Assembly (NCBI RefSeq): GCF_014898815.1
Contig: NW_026515428.1
Coordinates: 1,178,001 to 1,242,000 of the forward strand
Reading direction: 5' to 3'
DNA length: 64,000 nucleotides
From: Panonychus citri
Lineage: Eukaryota; Arthropoda; Arachnida; Trombidiformes; Tetranychidae
The translations under genes and the position numbers were made by a program. The number at the start of each line of letters is the position of its first letter. The stretch's first letter is position 1. Of the stretch, positions 61,960 to 64,000 are shown in pieces. Under the pieces are notes generated by a model that ran no database searches, was not told the DNA's origin, and was given only the letters and a program-made list of their open reading frames with translations.

Positions 61960-64000
61960 TCTGAGTAAACACCAGTAATCAATAACTTCCCCCCACACAC
62001 AAACACAAACACACTTAGCATCATTATCCCTAATCCCTTATTCTGTAGATAGTGTAATGGATTGAGTTGATTATTAATCTTAATAACATACTTATTGGTG
62101 GCAGTGGTGGTGCTAATGATTATCATGAATATTTTATCTTATAAATATATTATCATGTATTCTGATGATGATTAGTAAGAAAGAAAAGAGATACAGTGAG
62201 CAAAACAAAAGTAGGTAAAGAGTAGAAGTGATTTAAGAAAAAAAAAGAGAGTAAGAATTGAGATTATATTTAATAAGTTGAGAAGAAAGAAAAAAGGATA
62301 ATTAAGAGATGAAGATGCTAAAAGGTGAAGATATGAAAGTAGATTATATCGATTAGCAGGATGATTTAGTTTAATTCACTTTGAAGATCCAGACAGAGGG
62401 AAAACCTTGAAGGAAATTTGGGTTATCAGTTTTTTTTCTTCTTCTTAATTCTTAATTGTATTTACCTTTGGTTCCAAATTTACCCTGAGGGGTGAAAATA
62501 AGAAAGGTAAAATTTGAGGGTTAAGATATTATTTCATGTTAATCAGTTTTAAATCGTTCTTCAAGCTCAGCAGAAGCATCTTCATCTCCATCATCATCAT
62601 TATCTTCATCATCATAATCAAAATGATCCTCAATTTGAAAGAAACTCATACTTTCAGTTGAACTTCATCATGATGATAATTTTGGGCGTCTGAAGGTGAT
62701 GCAATTTACTAAATTTTACAAATTCTTTTCTTCATTTTTTTCCCTTTCGATGATAATATAATTAATTATTATGATTACTTATTTTTATAATTATTATCAT
62801 TATTCAATCATGATGAAGATTCTGAAACTGAGCTCATCTTACTTTGAATCGATGTTTTTTTTTGCTGAAAAAAAATGGTTATCATGCTGCTGGAATTGTT
62901 TTTGTTTTCTTATTATTAGTTAATCATTATTATCATTTCTGTTTTTATTATTAATACACTTTAATTTCGAGTGTGTATCAGTTAAATGTGTTAATTTGAA
63001 AGACCTAAATTATTATATTATCATATTATATAATTACGTTGATACAATTTAATATCAATGAAATTGTATCTGTTCAAAAATAAGATGAAAAAAAATGATT
63101 AACTGATTGGATGAATAATTAACTATCTGTTTTTAAAACTGTTATTATTTTTTCAACAGAATTGAGCTAATTTTTTTTTACGATATCATGATAATAGTGA
63201 AAAAAAAGATGATTATTTAATATCATCATCGCTAATAATGATATATTAGCTCAAGAATATACAATTTCTGTTACGTTTCCCCAGGCAATTAATAGTCTTG
63301 ATTGATAATCCTTTGCTCTCATTAGGCTAATGTGTCAAAAAATTTTCATCTTCATCTTTATCATCTTTCATCACTCCATCTCTTTCTTGATCCTTTGGTT
63401 TCCATACAAAAAGATGTATTTGTTTTTACTTATCGATGTCAATCTGTCTCTCTCTCTCTCTCCTATTTTTTAAATGAGATTTGAAAATGATTTAAATTCT
63501 CGTTAAATCAGTTTCTTAATCATCTAAATTTTAAGTATCTTAATTTTCATCTGCAGCTCATCAGTAAATTAATGAATGAAAAACAAAATAAGTTACTATT
63601 AACCCTCAACTTTGCTCTCGTTTCATATTTACTTTTGATTACAATTAGCATGATGATGATGATGATGATAATTATAATGAATTGGTGATTGTTACTTTCA
63701 GATGCTGATTAAGTTTTCAAATAAAAGACCATCATGATCATTAACTGATTTTCAAACTGCCCAACCCTTTTGTGTTTCTCATATTGAGAGATTGAGATGT
63801 TTGGATATTTGAAATTTCGGACAAATATGAATATGAGTTTGAATTTCGATGCGGAAATATTATTGACCATTTCCTGTCCATTTCTCATCAACTATTAATA
63901 TACACAAAAAGTATTCACAATCTTTCAATTTGTTTAACTCCCTCTCATTCAAATTTTCTTTCCCTTTTATTATCATCATAATTATCACCATCTCTCTCTC
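61960..64000. other. Non-coding sequence after the Ser/Asn-rich gene
   Basis: AT-rich, with A/T runs, GAT/ATC repeats and short CT tracts (63445-63461 and at the window end). It is either 3' UTR and intergenic DNA or an intron, depending on whether the donor at 61919 is used. A possible acceptor TGGCAG is at 62098-62103. It gives only a short open stretch and is not called as an exon. Confidence 0.4.

Noticed and set aside
1..64000. tRNA, rRNA and CRISPR-like arrays
   Set aside because: No tRNA-like T-arm/acceptor combination, rRNA segment or regularly spaced repeat array was found by eye. The CT/GA and ATG tracts are microsatellites.

Overview
This window is nuclear DNA from an AT-rich animal genome. 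The genes use short GT-AG introns, there are neural and RNA-binding genes of bilaterian type, and simple CT/GA and ATG/CAT repeats are very common. The Dscam-type gene, the compact introns and the composition fit an arthropod, perhaps a small-genome chelicerate such as an acariform mite. That placement is inference, since no species marker is present.

Layout. (1) 212-6455, plus strand: the 3' half of a Dscam-type cell-surface receptor gene in twelve exons, with FN3 x4, Ig, FN3 x2, one membrane helix and a long cytoplasmic tail. Every exon phase fits its neighbour. Its 3' region (6456 to about 7700) carries eight sense-strand copies of one decamer. (2) 8571-12470, plus strand: a four-exon CELF/Bruno-type RNA-binding protein of 521 aa. 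It has a good RRM1 and RRM3 but no RRM2. Its large intron holds an unrelated minus-strand ORF of 164 aa flanked by direct repeats of about 180 bp, and a hairpin sits on the next 3' splice site. (3) 12471-40325: about 28 kb without a recognisable gene, made of CT/GA microsatellites, ATG/CAT-rich sequence, a recurrent GAAC-plus-T-run motif and one probable TA-flanked MITE (24814-25050). (4) 40326-51900, coding on the minus strand: a full-length but frame-broken Ty3/gypsy-type LTR retrotransposon with gag, protease, RT, RNase H and integrase. Between integrase and the 3' LTR it has an accessory region of nearly 5 kb. (5) 51901-58782: gene-free AT-rich DNA. (6) 58783-61959, plus strand: a gene I do not recognise. 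Its upstream region and first coding exon are duplicated in tandem (unit about 1373 bp, bounded by CT tracts), followed by a second exon. (7) 61960-64000: nothing coding that I can support.

Most interesting points. The accessory region of the retrotransposon encodes a protein that aligns, from memory of the family, with REXO4/ISG20-type DEDDh 3'-5' exonucleases, with recognisable catalytic positions. The same element contains nine perfect GTCGWWCGAC palindromes, seven internal and one in each LTR. The CELF gene lacks RRM2. Differences between the two LTRs, the two copies of the tandem duplication and the two direct repeats in the CELF intron are mostly small indels. This is either real biology or an assembly-error signature, and it bears on how the broken reading frames of the element should be judged.
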